NCBI GenBank assembly: GCA_017860075.1
Contig: JAFNAH010000141.1
Location: forward strand, 1 to 5,282
Source of the DNA: Acidobacteriota bacterium
GTDB taxonomy: Bacteria; Acidobacteriota; UBA6911
Length of the DNA stretch: 5,282 nt
Direction: 5' to 3'
The position numbers and the translations under genes were made by a program. The notes beneath the pieces were generated by a model that was not told the origin of the DNA, did not search any database, and saw nothing but the letters and a program-made list of their open reading frames with translations. Below are positions 1-4,745 of the stretch, one piece after another (the first letter of the stretch is position 1; every line of letters begins with the position of its first letter).

Positions 1-642
1 GGCGACGGCTACGCGACGGCAAGGGAGCCCCAGACGGGGAAACTCCCGGAGAATGATCGCAAGCTTCGCCAGAACGGTCTCGGGTGTCACCAGGTCAATG
101 ACGGCGCGGAGCGGCACGTGGATGGTGGCCAGAACGACTTTGAGCTTCTCAGTCAGGAACGCCATGGCTACATCGGACGATCCCCCGAGGTGGGCAAGGA
201 ATTCCGTGTGGCCGGGATAATGGAATCCGGCTTCATTCAGGTGTTTCTTGTTCAGCGGAGCTGTGACCATCGCGTCGAGCCGGCCGTCCATGCAGGCACG
301 CGCGCATGCCATGATGTTGCGGGCCGCGGCCTCTCCACTGGCCGACGAGCCCGAACCCGCATGGATCTCGCCAACACGGGCCTGAACATGCACCACCGCG
401 TAATCGGGCAACTCGCGGCCGCAGAGCATGAATTCAGGCGTTACGGACGGCAGGTCGAACGGAAGTCCCAAAGCAGTGGACCGATCACGGAGGAGGGCAG
501 TGTCGCCGTATAGATAGAGCCGCGCCGCGCCCCTGACGGCAGGCTCAGAGGCTGCACGCAGGGCAATCTCGGGCCCGATTCCGGCCGGGTCGCCTGTCGT
601 AATCCCCAGCGCGGGCTTGGGAGTATTCGGATAGTCAGTCAA
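1..642 (-). CDS. pdxA: 4-hydroxythreonine-4-phosphate dehydrogenase PdxA (N-terminal 214 residues; 3' end outside window)
   Basis: PdxA oxidises 4-phosphohydroxy-L-threonine with NAD+ in the DXP-dependent route to pyridoxal 5'-phosphate, in the cytosol. The reading frame is open to base 1 and gives 214 residues of a family usually near 330. Seen in the translation: the N-terminal hallmark GITTGDPAGIGPE (residues 13-25), VTAPLNKKHL (126-135) and PGHTEF (143-148), which supplies a metal-ligand histidine, then ATIHVPLR (172-179) with the second expected metal histidine. The third histidine and the LNPHAGE region would lie beyond the left edge. TTG at 642-640 is the only ATG, GTG or TTG between the upstream in-frame stop and the first motif, so I take it as the start, although no clear Shine-Dalgarno precedes it. 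The gene lies 24 nt after the hfq-like stop, so it probably shares that transcript and may rely on translational coupling. The family call is secure; the start is less so. Confidence 0.96.
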   Translation of the reverse strand, partial: MTDYPNTPKPALGITTGDPAGIGPEIALRAASEPAVRGAARLYLYGDTALLRDRSTALGLPFDLPSVTPEFMLCGRELPDYAVVHVQARVGEIHAGSGSSASGEAAARNIMACARACMDGRLDAMVTAPLNKKHLNEAGFHYPGHTEFLAHLGGSSDVAMAFLTEKLKVVLATIHVPLRAVIDLVTPETVLAKLAIILREFPRLGLPCRRVAVA

Positions 643-666
643 AGGCCGTATCGCGCTTGATTCCAG

Positions 667-993
667 CTACTCGAGGTCTACTTCGTCAACCTCCTGATCC
701 TCGTTCTGTTTGTACATGTACTTCACAGCATGCTTGAGAATCAGCAGATTAGGCGCATCCTGGCGATGCACCTTGATGCAGCTCTTGTCGTACCACTCGA
801 TTACGCCGCGGATTTCCTCGCCATCCATAAGCTTGACCACCATCGGAGTCTTGGCAGCCATCTGCTTGATGTAATAGTAGTTTTCTGCGTTTGTCACCTC
901 GGGGGGAACCCGCTTGCGCTGGACCGCGCCGTAACGAGGCATCTGATCCTTGATCTCCGACAAACTCGGCCGGATCAGCTTCCGATTCACCAT
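667..993 (-). CDS. hfq: Hfq-like Sm-fold RNA chaperone (108 aa)
   Basis: This is a probable RNA chaperone of the Hfq/Sm-like family, which forms ring hexamers that pair small RNAs with mRNAs. Residues 1-34 are a basic extension (MVNRKLIRPSLSEIK at the start). Residues 35-47 form the short N-terminal helix, 50-75 the Sm1 strand region with DGEEIRG and IEWYD, and 82-95 the Sm2 region with LKHAVKYM. Residues 97-108 are an acidic tail. K87-H88 match the KH pair of classical Hfq, but several RNA-contact positions differ by my manual alignment: Q41 to K70, F42 to S71, Y55 to L86 and Y25 to K54. The chosen ATG has an ideal AGGAGGA seven bases upstream. In-frame starts further upstream (ATG at 1032, TTG at 1134) lack a good ribosome site, and the 1134 codon would overlap the likely -35 box. 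It is the first gene of a likely operon with pdxA. Family confidence is high; the in vivo function is inferred. Confidence 0.88.
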   Translation of the reverse strand: MVNRKLIRPSLSEIKDQMPRYGAVQRKRVPPEVTNAENYYYIKQMAAKTPMVVKLMDGEEIRGVIEWYDKSCIKVHRQDAPNLLILKHAVKYMYKQNEDQEVDEVDLE

Positions 994-1000
994 TGAGACT

Positions 1001-1007
1001 TCCTCCT
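1001..1007 (-). promoter_or_regulatory. Shine-Dalgarno of the hfq-like gene
   Basis: AGGAGGA on the minus strand, seven bases before the ATG at 993-991. It is the strongest ribosome binding site in the window and decides the start in favour of the 108-residue protein over in-frame versions extended by 13 or 47 residues. Confidence 0.85.
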
Positions 1008-1044
1008 GCGGAGTAAACCTGTCACGCGGCATGGTGCTCTCACC

Positions 1045-1059
1045 GAATTGATCCAATTC
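1045..1059. repeat. Perfect inverted repeat in the hfq-like 5' leader
   Basis: GAATTG-ATC-CAATTC is a perfect 6-bp inverted repeat with a 3-nt spacer. It lies about 40 nt downstream of the predicted transcription start of the hfq-like gene and about 50 nt before its start codon. It could be an operator for a dimeric regulator or a weak RNA hairpin. The symmetry is seen directly; any function is inferred. Confidence 0.5.
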
Positions 1060-1105
1060 CAGGCTATACTGAATACTACCGGAAAGGATGAACGCTTCTA
1101 TTGAG

Positions 1106-1134
1106 ATCTTATGACACACCCTCTGTTTTGGCAA
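1106..1134 (-). promoter_or_regulatory. Sigma-70-type promoter candidate for the hfq-like gene and pdxA
   Basis: On the minus strand TTGCCA (1134-1129, 5 of 6 to TTGACA) is followed by an exact 17-nt spacer and TAAGAT (1111-1106, 4 of 6 to TATAAT). Transcription would start near 1099, giving a leader of about 105 nt. The box spacing is ideal. No competing pair of this quality was seen in 994-1228 on this strand. Confidence 0.55.
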
Positions 1135-1200
1135 GTGAAAATCGGCACATTGATACCAACATTGTGGCTCATACCTATCACCGCTGGTGAAGTGGTCCCC

Positions 1201-1230
1201 GGAATTGGTATGCTAATCGGGTAATCCGAT
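1201..1230 (+). promoter_or_regulatory. Start region of the TPR gene: possible extended -10 and hairpin over the start codon
   Basis: TGGTATGCT (1206-1214) resembles an extended -10 element, but I see no convincing -35 at the right distance. ATCGG (1216-1220) and CCGAT (1226-1230) form a perfect 5-bp stem with loop GTAAT, and the right arm covers the first two bases of the start codon at 1229. No Shine-Dalgarno lies before that ATG. If the -10 is real, the leader would be only about 8 nt, close to leaderless. This is weak evidence throughout. Confidence 0.3.
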
Positions 1231-1648
1231 GCGCACCCTGGTCAAAATCCTGAGCTGGCTCCTTCTAGGACTCCTGGCGTCGCCTGCCCTGGCCGCTCCT
1301 CAAAAGAGGCCTGCTCTCATCCGGGACACCGACAAAGCGGAGGGGAAAGACGAGGAGGAAGCGGCAAAGGAAAAGCCCTTCAACCCCATGGAGGCTGACA
1401 GGGTCCTGAAAGTAGGCGATTACTACTTCAAGAGAAAGAACTACGACGCGGCAATCCAGAGATATATGGAGGCCCTGGAGTATCAGCCGAACCGGTTCGA
1501 CGCCTACGAAGCCTTGGGACGCGCTTACGAGAAGCAGGGGGCCAGAGAAAAGGCTCTCCGGGTTTACCTGGATTTTCTGCAGAAGTATCCCGAAGCTCCA
1601 CGAGCGAAAGAATTCAAAGAGAAGGCCGCCAAACTACAGAAGGATTAG
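1229..1648 (+). CDS. Exported tetratricopeptide-repeat protein (139 aa), function unknown
   Basis: The N-terminus is a clear Sec signal peptide: basic MRTLVK, a hydrophobic core at residues 7-17 (ILSWLLLGLLA), then PALA-A with likely cleavage after residue 22. There is no lipobox cysteine, so a soluble periplasmic or secreted protein is expected rather than a lipoprotein. Residues 33-50 are a highly charged Lys/Glu linker. Residues 56-89 and 90-121 read as two TPR units, with pattern residues such as GDYYFKRKNYDAAI and ALGRAYEKQGAREKAL; a short charged helix (122-139) may cap them. TPR units bind proteins, so this is probably a small scaffold or adaptor. Such proteins often act in envelope assembly or secretion, but nothing here shows which. 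It is transcribed alone, divergent from the hfq-like gene and convergent with holB. The start fits the signal peptide despite the missing Shine-Dalgarno. The gene is real; a specific function cannot be given. Confidence 0.87.
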   Translation: MRTLVKILSWLLLGLLASPALAAPQKRPALIRDTDKAEGKDEEEAAKEKPFNPMEADRVLKVGDYYFKRKNYDAAIQRYMEALEYQPNRFDAYEALGRAYEKQGAREKALRVYLDFLQKYPEAPRAKEFKEKAAKLQKD

Positions 1649-1689
1649 GTGCCTCGAATCCCAGCCCGCCGCGGCGACTCCGAGAGCAC
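1649..1689. terminator. Hairpin between convergent TPR gene and holB, possible weak terminator
   Basis: GTGCCTCG (1649-1656), immediately after the TPR stop codon, can pair with CGAG-a-GCAC (1681-1689) to give an 8-bp stem with one bulged A. The loop contains the self-complementary CGCCGCGGCG (1667-1676). No run of T follows on either strand, so intrinsic termination is doubtful. Its position between converging genes is the main reason to list it. Confidence 0.35.
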
Positions 1690-1724
1690 AAAGCCCTGCG
1701 ATCCCCGGTCTCAGATTTCACCGG

Positions 1725-2738
1725 TCAATGAACCTGCTTCGCGGTTTCAGACAGGAACAGGGCTTCGAGTGCAATCTGTCGATTCACGTTCTGGCGGAGC
1801 CCGCGGCGCAGCTTGTCGAACGCGCGCACCGCTGACGCCACGGCACCCGTGGGGGTACGGTCGGCAAGAGTCGTGAGATCTGACAGTATGTCGCGCTGCC
1901 CTATCCGCCCGGGGGCAGTCTTCGCGTAGAACAAATCCTGCAGGATGGTGAGCACAGCGTCCATCCAGATCGGGAACGCCTCCTTGTCCTTGACGGTGCT
2001 CGCTGCCAGCCGGCTCGCTTCGGCAAAGCTGCCCCGCGAGAGCAGAAGGGATACGAAGCTCAGCGCCCGGGCTCGAACGGGAAGGTAGCTGCCCGCCTCA
2101 AACGCCAGCGCATTCCCCAGGCTTCCACGGCTTAAGGCAGCAGCCAGGTGCGCGTCCCCGGGATTCCAGCCCGCGTGCTGCACAAGAAAGGTCTCGATGC
2201 TGTCCTGGGATATTCCCGTAAACTGCAAGAGCCGGGACCGCGACTGAATTGTAGTGAGCAGCGCGTAAGGATTCGAAGTCACCAGGATGATAATCGTGCG
2301 GCTCGGGGGCTCTTCAAGGGTCTTCAGCATGCAGTTCGCCGCTTCAACCTTGAGCTGCTCAGCCGGGTCAAGGATCACAACGCGATACTTCGCTTCGAAG
2401 GGCTGGTAGGCGATCTCACCGATCATGCTCCGGATCTGTTCGATTTTTATGAAGGCACCATCGGGCTCGACGAGGCGGACATCAGGGTGGGACCCTTGAG
2501 CTATTTTCCGACAGCCGGAGCACTTGCCGCAGACCAGCTTTCCGGAGCGCGATTCGCAGTTCAGGAGCTGGGCAAGCAGTATCGCCAGAGTCCGCTTTCC
2601 TACGCCGGAAGGGCCGGCGAAGATAAGGGCGTGCGGCAGGCGATCCAGTTCAATCGCCCGCCGCAGTATCTCGACGACACGCGCATTCCCCAGAAAGCGA
2701 TCCAGGTTCGGAGGGAGAGTCGTCAACGGCGTGTCCAT
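1725..2738 (-). CDS. holB: DNA polymerase III delta' subunit (clamp-loader AAA+ protein, 337 aa)
   Basis: Delta' is part of the clamp loader that opens the beta sliding clamp and places it on primed DNA. Seen: RLPHALIFAGPSGVGKRT (33-50) with an intact Walker A at 42-49, a four-cysteine zinc module (C61, C70, C73, C76), VVILDPAEQL (120-129) in the Walker B position, LKTLEEPP (138-145), and TSNPYALLTTIQSRS (154-168). The last contains the arginine-finger motif usually written SRC, here SRS. The C-terminal part is helical and poorly conserved, as expected for the collar domain. Length is normal for the family. The ATG start overlaps the end of tmk by 16 nt and has no evident Shine-Dalgarno, which suggests translational coupling. 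A TTG at 2726 overlapping the tmk stop is a less likely alternative. A tau/gamma subunit is ruled out by length and by the delta'-like LEEPP and SNP spacing. Confidence 0.93.
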   Translation of the reverse strand: MDTPLTTLPPNLDRFLGNARVVEILRRAIELDRLPHALIFAGPSGVGKRTLAILLAQLLNCESRSGKLVCGKCSGCRKIAQGSHPDVRLVEPDGAFIKIEQIRSMIGEIAYQPFEAKYRVVILDPAEQLKVEAANCMLKTLEEPPSRTIIILVTSNPYALLTTIQSRSRLLQFTGISQDSIETFLVQHAGWNPGDAHLAAALSRGSLGNALAFEAGSYLPVRARALSFVSLLLSRGSFAEASRLAASTVKDKEAFPIWMDAVLTILQDLFYAKTAPGRIGQRDILSDLTTLADRTPTGAVASAVRAFDKLRRGLRQNVNRQIALEALFLSETAKQVH

Positions 2739-3355
2739 TGGTCGAGGAGCGGTGTAATCCTCGCGAAGACTTCCTCGGGCGTGCCGGAGGCGTCGACTAC
2801 CTGAATCCGCGCCGGGAATCTGCGGGCCAGATCCAGATAGGCAGCGCGCACACTCTGGTGAAAGGAAAGGTCCTCCGCCTCAAAACGGCCTTCTTCGCTC
2901 GCGCTCCCTGCGGACCGGTTCCGAATTCTGGCACGTGTGAGCGCGAGCTCGGCGGGTATATCCAGCAGGACAGTCGCGTCCGGATCGGGGATCTGGAGCA
3001 TCGCGGCCAGAGACTCAATGACCTCGAGCGGGATGCCGCGGGCACCTCCCTGGTAAGCGCGCGTAGCATCGTGGTAACGGTCGCAGAGAACGACAACGCC
3101 GCCCCGGACTGCGGGCTCGATTATCTCCCGCAGGTGCTGATGCCGATCTGCCAGGTACAGGAGCAATTCGCCTATGGGTGTCCGGGCGGGCCCGCTTTCA
3201 TCCAGGAGAACACGCCTGAGGGCCAGCCCGAATCCGGTGCCTCCGGGCTCACGGGTCAGCAGGCACGGAATCCCCCTGGAGAGCAGATAGGATCCGGCGC
3301 GCTGGATCTGCAGGCTTTTACCTGACCCTTCGATGCCTTCAAAGGTGATGAACAT
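2723..3355 (-). CDS. tmk: Thymidylate kinase (dTMP kinase, 210 aa)
   Basis: Phosphorylates dTMP to dTDP with ATP, the shared last committed step of de novo and salvage dTTP synthesis, in the cytosol. Seen: P-loop GIEGSGKS (7-14), REPGGT (35-40), which positions the nucleotide, LCDRY (90-94) with the family DR(Y/H/F) motif, ATRAYQG (97-103) around the thymine pocket, and a lid region (141-162) with several arginines and RFE. The residue after the P-loop is Leu (KSLQ), where Thr is common (KSTQ). Length is typical. I chose ATG 3355-3353, preceded by AAGG at suitable spacing; a TTG directly before it (3358) would add one residue. It is the first gene of a tmk-holB pair. This order is common in bacteria and fits a shared replication role. 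Confidence 0.96.
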   Translation of the reverse strand: MFITFEGIEGSGKSLQIQRAGSYLLSRGIPCLLTREPGGTGFGLALRRVLLDESGPARTPIGELLLYLADRHQHLREIIEPAVRGGVVVLCDRYHDATRAYQGGARGIPLEVIESLAAMLQIPDPDATVLLDIPAELALTRARIRNRSAGSASEEGRFEAEDLSFHQSVRAAYLDLARRFPARIQVVDASGTPEEVFARITPLLDQWTRR

Positions 3356-3532
3356 CAATCCGCCTTGCTGTAGAGTGAAATGCGGGCAAAATTTGAGAGT
3401 AGCAAAGGAGATGGCTTAAAACAACGCCGATCGGCGCGGCGATCAGCAGCCCGCCGGCAGGAGGTGGATAAGCGCCGGAGGCGCAGACCCTCCACGCATT
3501 GACAGTCATCCCGACTGGAACGAGGACGACTC
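3356..3532. promoter_or_regulatory. Divergent control region between tmk and yggS
   Basis: Best plus-strand candidate: TTGAGA (3393-3398, 5 of 6), a 17-nt spacer and TTAAAA (3416-3421, 3 of 6). Best minus-strand candidate: TTGTTT with a 17-nt spacer and TACTCT, which is weak. The two overlap, so expression of the two units could interfere. Symmetric sequences include the 12-nt palindrome CGCCGATCGGCG (3425-3436) and a 5-bp stem GCGCC-gga-GGCGC (3472-3484). Both would be in the yggS leader. GAGGA at 3522-3526, six bases before the TTG at 3533, is the yggS ribosome site. No gene is apparent here. Confidence 0.35.
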
Positions 3533-4240
3533 TTGGAAGCGGGCGACATCGAGTACAATCTCAGGATTGTCGCTGGGCAGATTGCAGCGGCGGCCGAGTC
3601 ATGCGGACGGGATCCGGGCGAGGTCCAGCTGATCGCCGTCACCAAGACATTCCCTGCTCAGTCGATTCTCGCAGCGACGGCCGCCGGTCAGCTCCGATTC
3701 GGCGAGAACAGGGTCCAGGAAGCGGAATCCAAGATCCATGCCCTGAGCGGAATCCCCGGGATCGAGTGGCATCTCATCGGACATCTGCAATCCAACAAGG
3801 CGAAACGTGCGGCCGAGCTGTTCCAGGTGATCCATTCTCTCGACAGCACAAAGCTTGCCGTCCGCTTGAGCGAGGCCTGTTCTGCGATCGGTAAAGTGAT
3901 GCGCGTTCTCCTGCAGGTCGACCTCGGGCAGGAGGATACCAAGTACGGAGCCGATCCCGGCGAGGTCCGGAATATCATCGACGCCGCGTCCAGCCTCGCC
4001 GGCATACGGATCGAAGGTCTCATGACGATTCCACCCTATTTCGAGGATCCCGAGGAGACGCGCCCGTACTTCTCAGCCTTGAGACAGCTGCGTGATGCCC
4101 TCGAGTCCGAGCACTCCGGATGCCTTGGACAAGGACACCTTTCAATGGGAATGAGTCACGATTTCGCGGTGGCCATCCGGGAGGGTGCGACTATGGTCCG
4201 CGTGGGCACGGCAATCTTCGGGGAGCGAACCCATGTCTGA
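3533..4240 (+). CDS. yggS: YggS-family pyridoxal phosphate-binding protein (PLPHP, 235 aa)
   Basis: A single-domain PLP protein of the YggS/PROSC family, which resembles the barrel of alanine racemase but has no known catalytic turnover. It is thought to carry or buffer PLP and to affect B6 and amino-acid balance. Seen: the PLP lysine K38 in LIAVTKTFP (33-41), FGENRVQE (56-63), WHLIGHLQSNK (79-89), HSLDS near 102, LQVDLGQEDTKYG, the family GLMTIPP segment, and the phosphate-binding SMGMSHDF (204-211) followed by VRVGTAIFG (222-230). Full length for the family. The start is TTG, supported by GAGGA six bases upstream and an in-frame stop at 3500. It overlaps the next gene by 8 nt, so the two are co-translated. 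pdxA, a PLP synthesis gene, lies elsewhere in the window on the other strand; a regulatory link is not shown. Confidence 0.95.
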   Translation: MEAGDIEYNLRIVAGQIAAAAESCGRDPGEVQLIAVTKTFPAQSILAATAAGQLRFGENRVQEAESKIHALSGIPGIEWHLIGHLQSNKAKRAAELFQVIHSLDSTKLAVRLSEACSAIGKVMRVLLQVDLGQEDTKYGADPGEVRNIIDAASSLAGIRIEGLMTIPPYFEDPEETRPYFSALRQLRDALESEHSGCLGQGHLSMGMSHDFAVAIREGATMVRVGTAIFGERTHV

Positions 4241-4529
4241 AGGCGGATGGCAGGCCAGGGAGAAACCGACCGGTCTCGAGGTTCCACTTCACGTTCAGGT
4301 GCGAGCCCGGCGTGATGAAATTGCCGGGGTGCACAACGGCGCGTTGAAGCTCCGGATCTCGGCGCCCCCGGTTGATGACGCGGCCAACAGGGCCATCGTT
4401 TCCTTTTTCGCGTCGCTTCTTGCCATCCCCAAATCAAAGCTGCAGATCGTAGCAGGACAGAAATCGAGAGACAAAGTGCTCAGGGTCGAGGGAATCTCCC
4501 TCGATGAATTTCGCTCCCGCCTTCCCTGA
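4233..4529 (+). CDS. yggU: DUF167/YggU family protein (98 aa)
   Basis: A small conserved cytosolic protein of the DUF167 (UPF0235) family; its biochemical function is not established. Seen: VPLHVQVRARRDEIAGV (17-33), the hallmark LKLRISAPPVDDAAN (38-52), LLAIPKSKLQIVAG (62-75) and QKSRDK (76-81), covering the whole domain. GGGGAG followed by seven bases and ATG at 4233 gives a good ribosome site and decides the start over a longer in-frame version from 4185 that would lie deep inside yggS. The ATG lies inside the last codons of yggS (8-nt overlap), indicating coupled translation. In E. coli yggT lies between yggS and yggU; here that membrane-protein gene is absent from the pair. The family call is secure. 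Confidence 0.92.
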   Translation: MSEGGWQAREKPTGLEVPLHVQVRARRDEIAGVHNGALKLRISAPPVDDAANRAIVSFFASLLAIPKSKLQIVAGQKSRDKVLRVEGISLDEFRSRLP

Positions 4530-4586
4530 TTGATCAACCCAAGTCCCAGGTGCACAACCTGCAGCCCATCGGGCCTCATCTTCCAC

Positions 4587-4612
4587 CTGCCAGAGGATTC
4601 AGTCCGTGGCAG
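4587..4612. other. Interrupted hairpin downstream of yggU
   Basis: CTGCCA (4587-4592) pairs with TGGCAG (4607-4612), and inside it GGA (4595-4597) pairs with TCC (4603-4605) around loop TTCAG. That gives nine base pairs with a small internal loop. No T-run follows, so it is not a standard terminator. It could stabilise the yggS-yggU mRNA 3' end or belong to a small RNA; neither is shown. Confidence 0.4.
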
Positions 4613-4635
4613 ATCATGTCCGTTAGCGACTGACC

Positions 4636-4672
4636 CTTGATCGAGCCGGGGTCCGATCGGCACCCCGTCAAG
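4636..4672 (+). terminator. Hairpin at the 3' side of the yggS-yggU unit, possible terminator
   Basis: CTTGA (4636-4640) pairs with TCAAG (4668-4672), and CGGGGT (4647-4652) pairs with ACCCCG (4662-4667), with a six-base bulge on the left and a nine-base loop. The loop contains the palindrome CCGATCGG. T-rich sequence (CCTTTT) begins only about nine bases after the stem, so intrinsic termination would be non-standard. Its position just before the nrdJ promoter repeats fits insulation of the two units. Confidence 0.42.
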
Positions 4673-4675
4673 AAG

Positions 4676-4745
4676 ATTCACCTTTTATACACCTTTTTCT
4701 TGCACTCACAATTCAGCCGAGTATAATAGTGAATAAAAGGTGAAT
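4676..4745. repeat. Mirrored 11-bp repeats flanking the nrdJ promoter
   Basis: Left side: tandem ATTCACCTTTT (4676-4686) and ATACACCTTTT (4687-4697), 10 of 11 identical. Right side, inverted: AAAAGGTGAAT (4735-4745), an exact reverse complement of the first unit, preceded by a degenerate copy TAATAGTGAAT (4724-4734, 8 of 11). The exact inverted match extends to 13 bp (4676-4688 with 4733-4745). The -35 and -10 boxes lie between the arms. The 11-bp period is about one helical turn, as expected for protein bound on one DNA face. Symmetry is seen; an operator role is inferred. Confidence 0.65.
4700..4727 (+). promoter_or_regulatory. nrdJ promoter
   Basis: TATAAT (4722-4727) is a perfect -10 box in an AT-rich patch. 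TTGCAC (4700-4705) lies 16 nt upstream and shares only the TTG of the -35 consensus. Transcription would start near 4734, inside the right arm of the mirrored repeat, leaving a leader of about 160 nt before nrdJ. The poor -35 would suit a promoter that depends on an activator. Confidence 0.6.

Noticed and set aside
118..513. Plus-strand open frame antisense to pdxA
   Set aside because: It lies wholly within the clear pdxA frame and shows no family motif or ribosome site. It is a GC-rich antisense shadow.
994..1134. Longer start of the hfq-like gene (155 or 121 residues)
   Set aside because: The upstream TTG at 1134 overlaps the predicted -35 box, and the ATG at 1032 lacks a good ribosome site. 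The ATG at 993 has AGGAGGA at ideal spacing and gives the expected MVNRK start.
1649..1690. Remnant of a tRNA 3' end (CTCGAATCCCA looks like a T-loop)
   Set aside because: No matching acceptor, D or anticodon arms can be built; the resemblance is limited to a few bases.
2148..3325. Long plus-strand open frames antisense to holB and tmk
   Set aside because: They are opposite to two well-recognised genes, and their translations show no protein family features. Such frames are expected in GC-rich coding DNA.
3463..3471. DnaA box TTATCCACC (minus strand) between tmk and yggS
   Set aside because: One isolated 8-of-9 match without neighbours or an AT-rich unwinding region; not evidence for an origin.
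3464..3502. Tiny arginine-rich 12-codon frame starting at GTG 3464 as a leader peptide
   Set aside because: The AGGAGG is directly adjacent to the GTG with no spacer, and the frame is short enough to occur by chance in GC-rich sequence.
3499..3504. Perfect TTGACA as a -35 box for yggS
   Set aside because: No -10-like hexamer lies 16-18 nt downstream; that position falls on the ribosome site just before the start codon.
4676..4745. NrdR boxes at the nrdJ promoter
   Set aside because: NrdR boxes are about 16 bp and internally palindromic (ACAC...GTGT around an AT core). The repeats here are 11 bp, not palindromic within a unit, and spaced differently.
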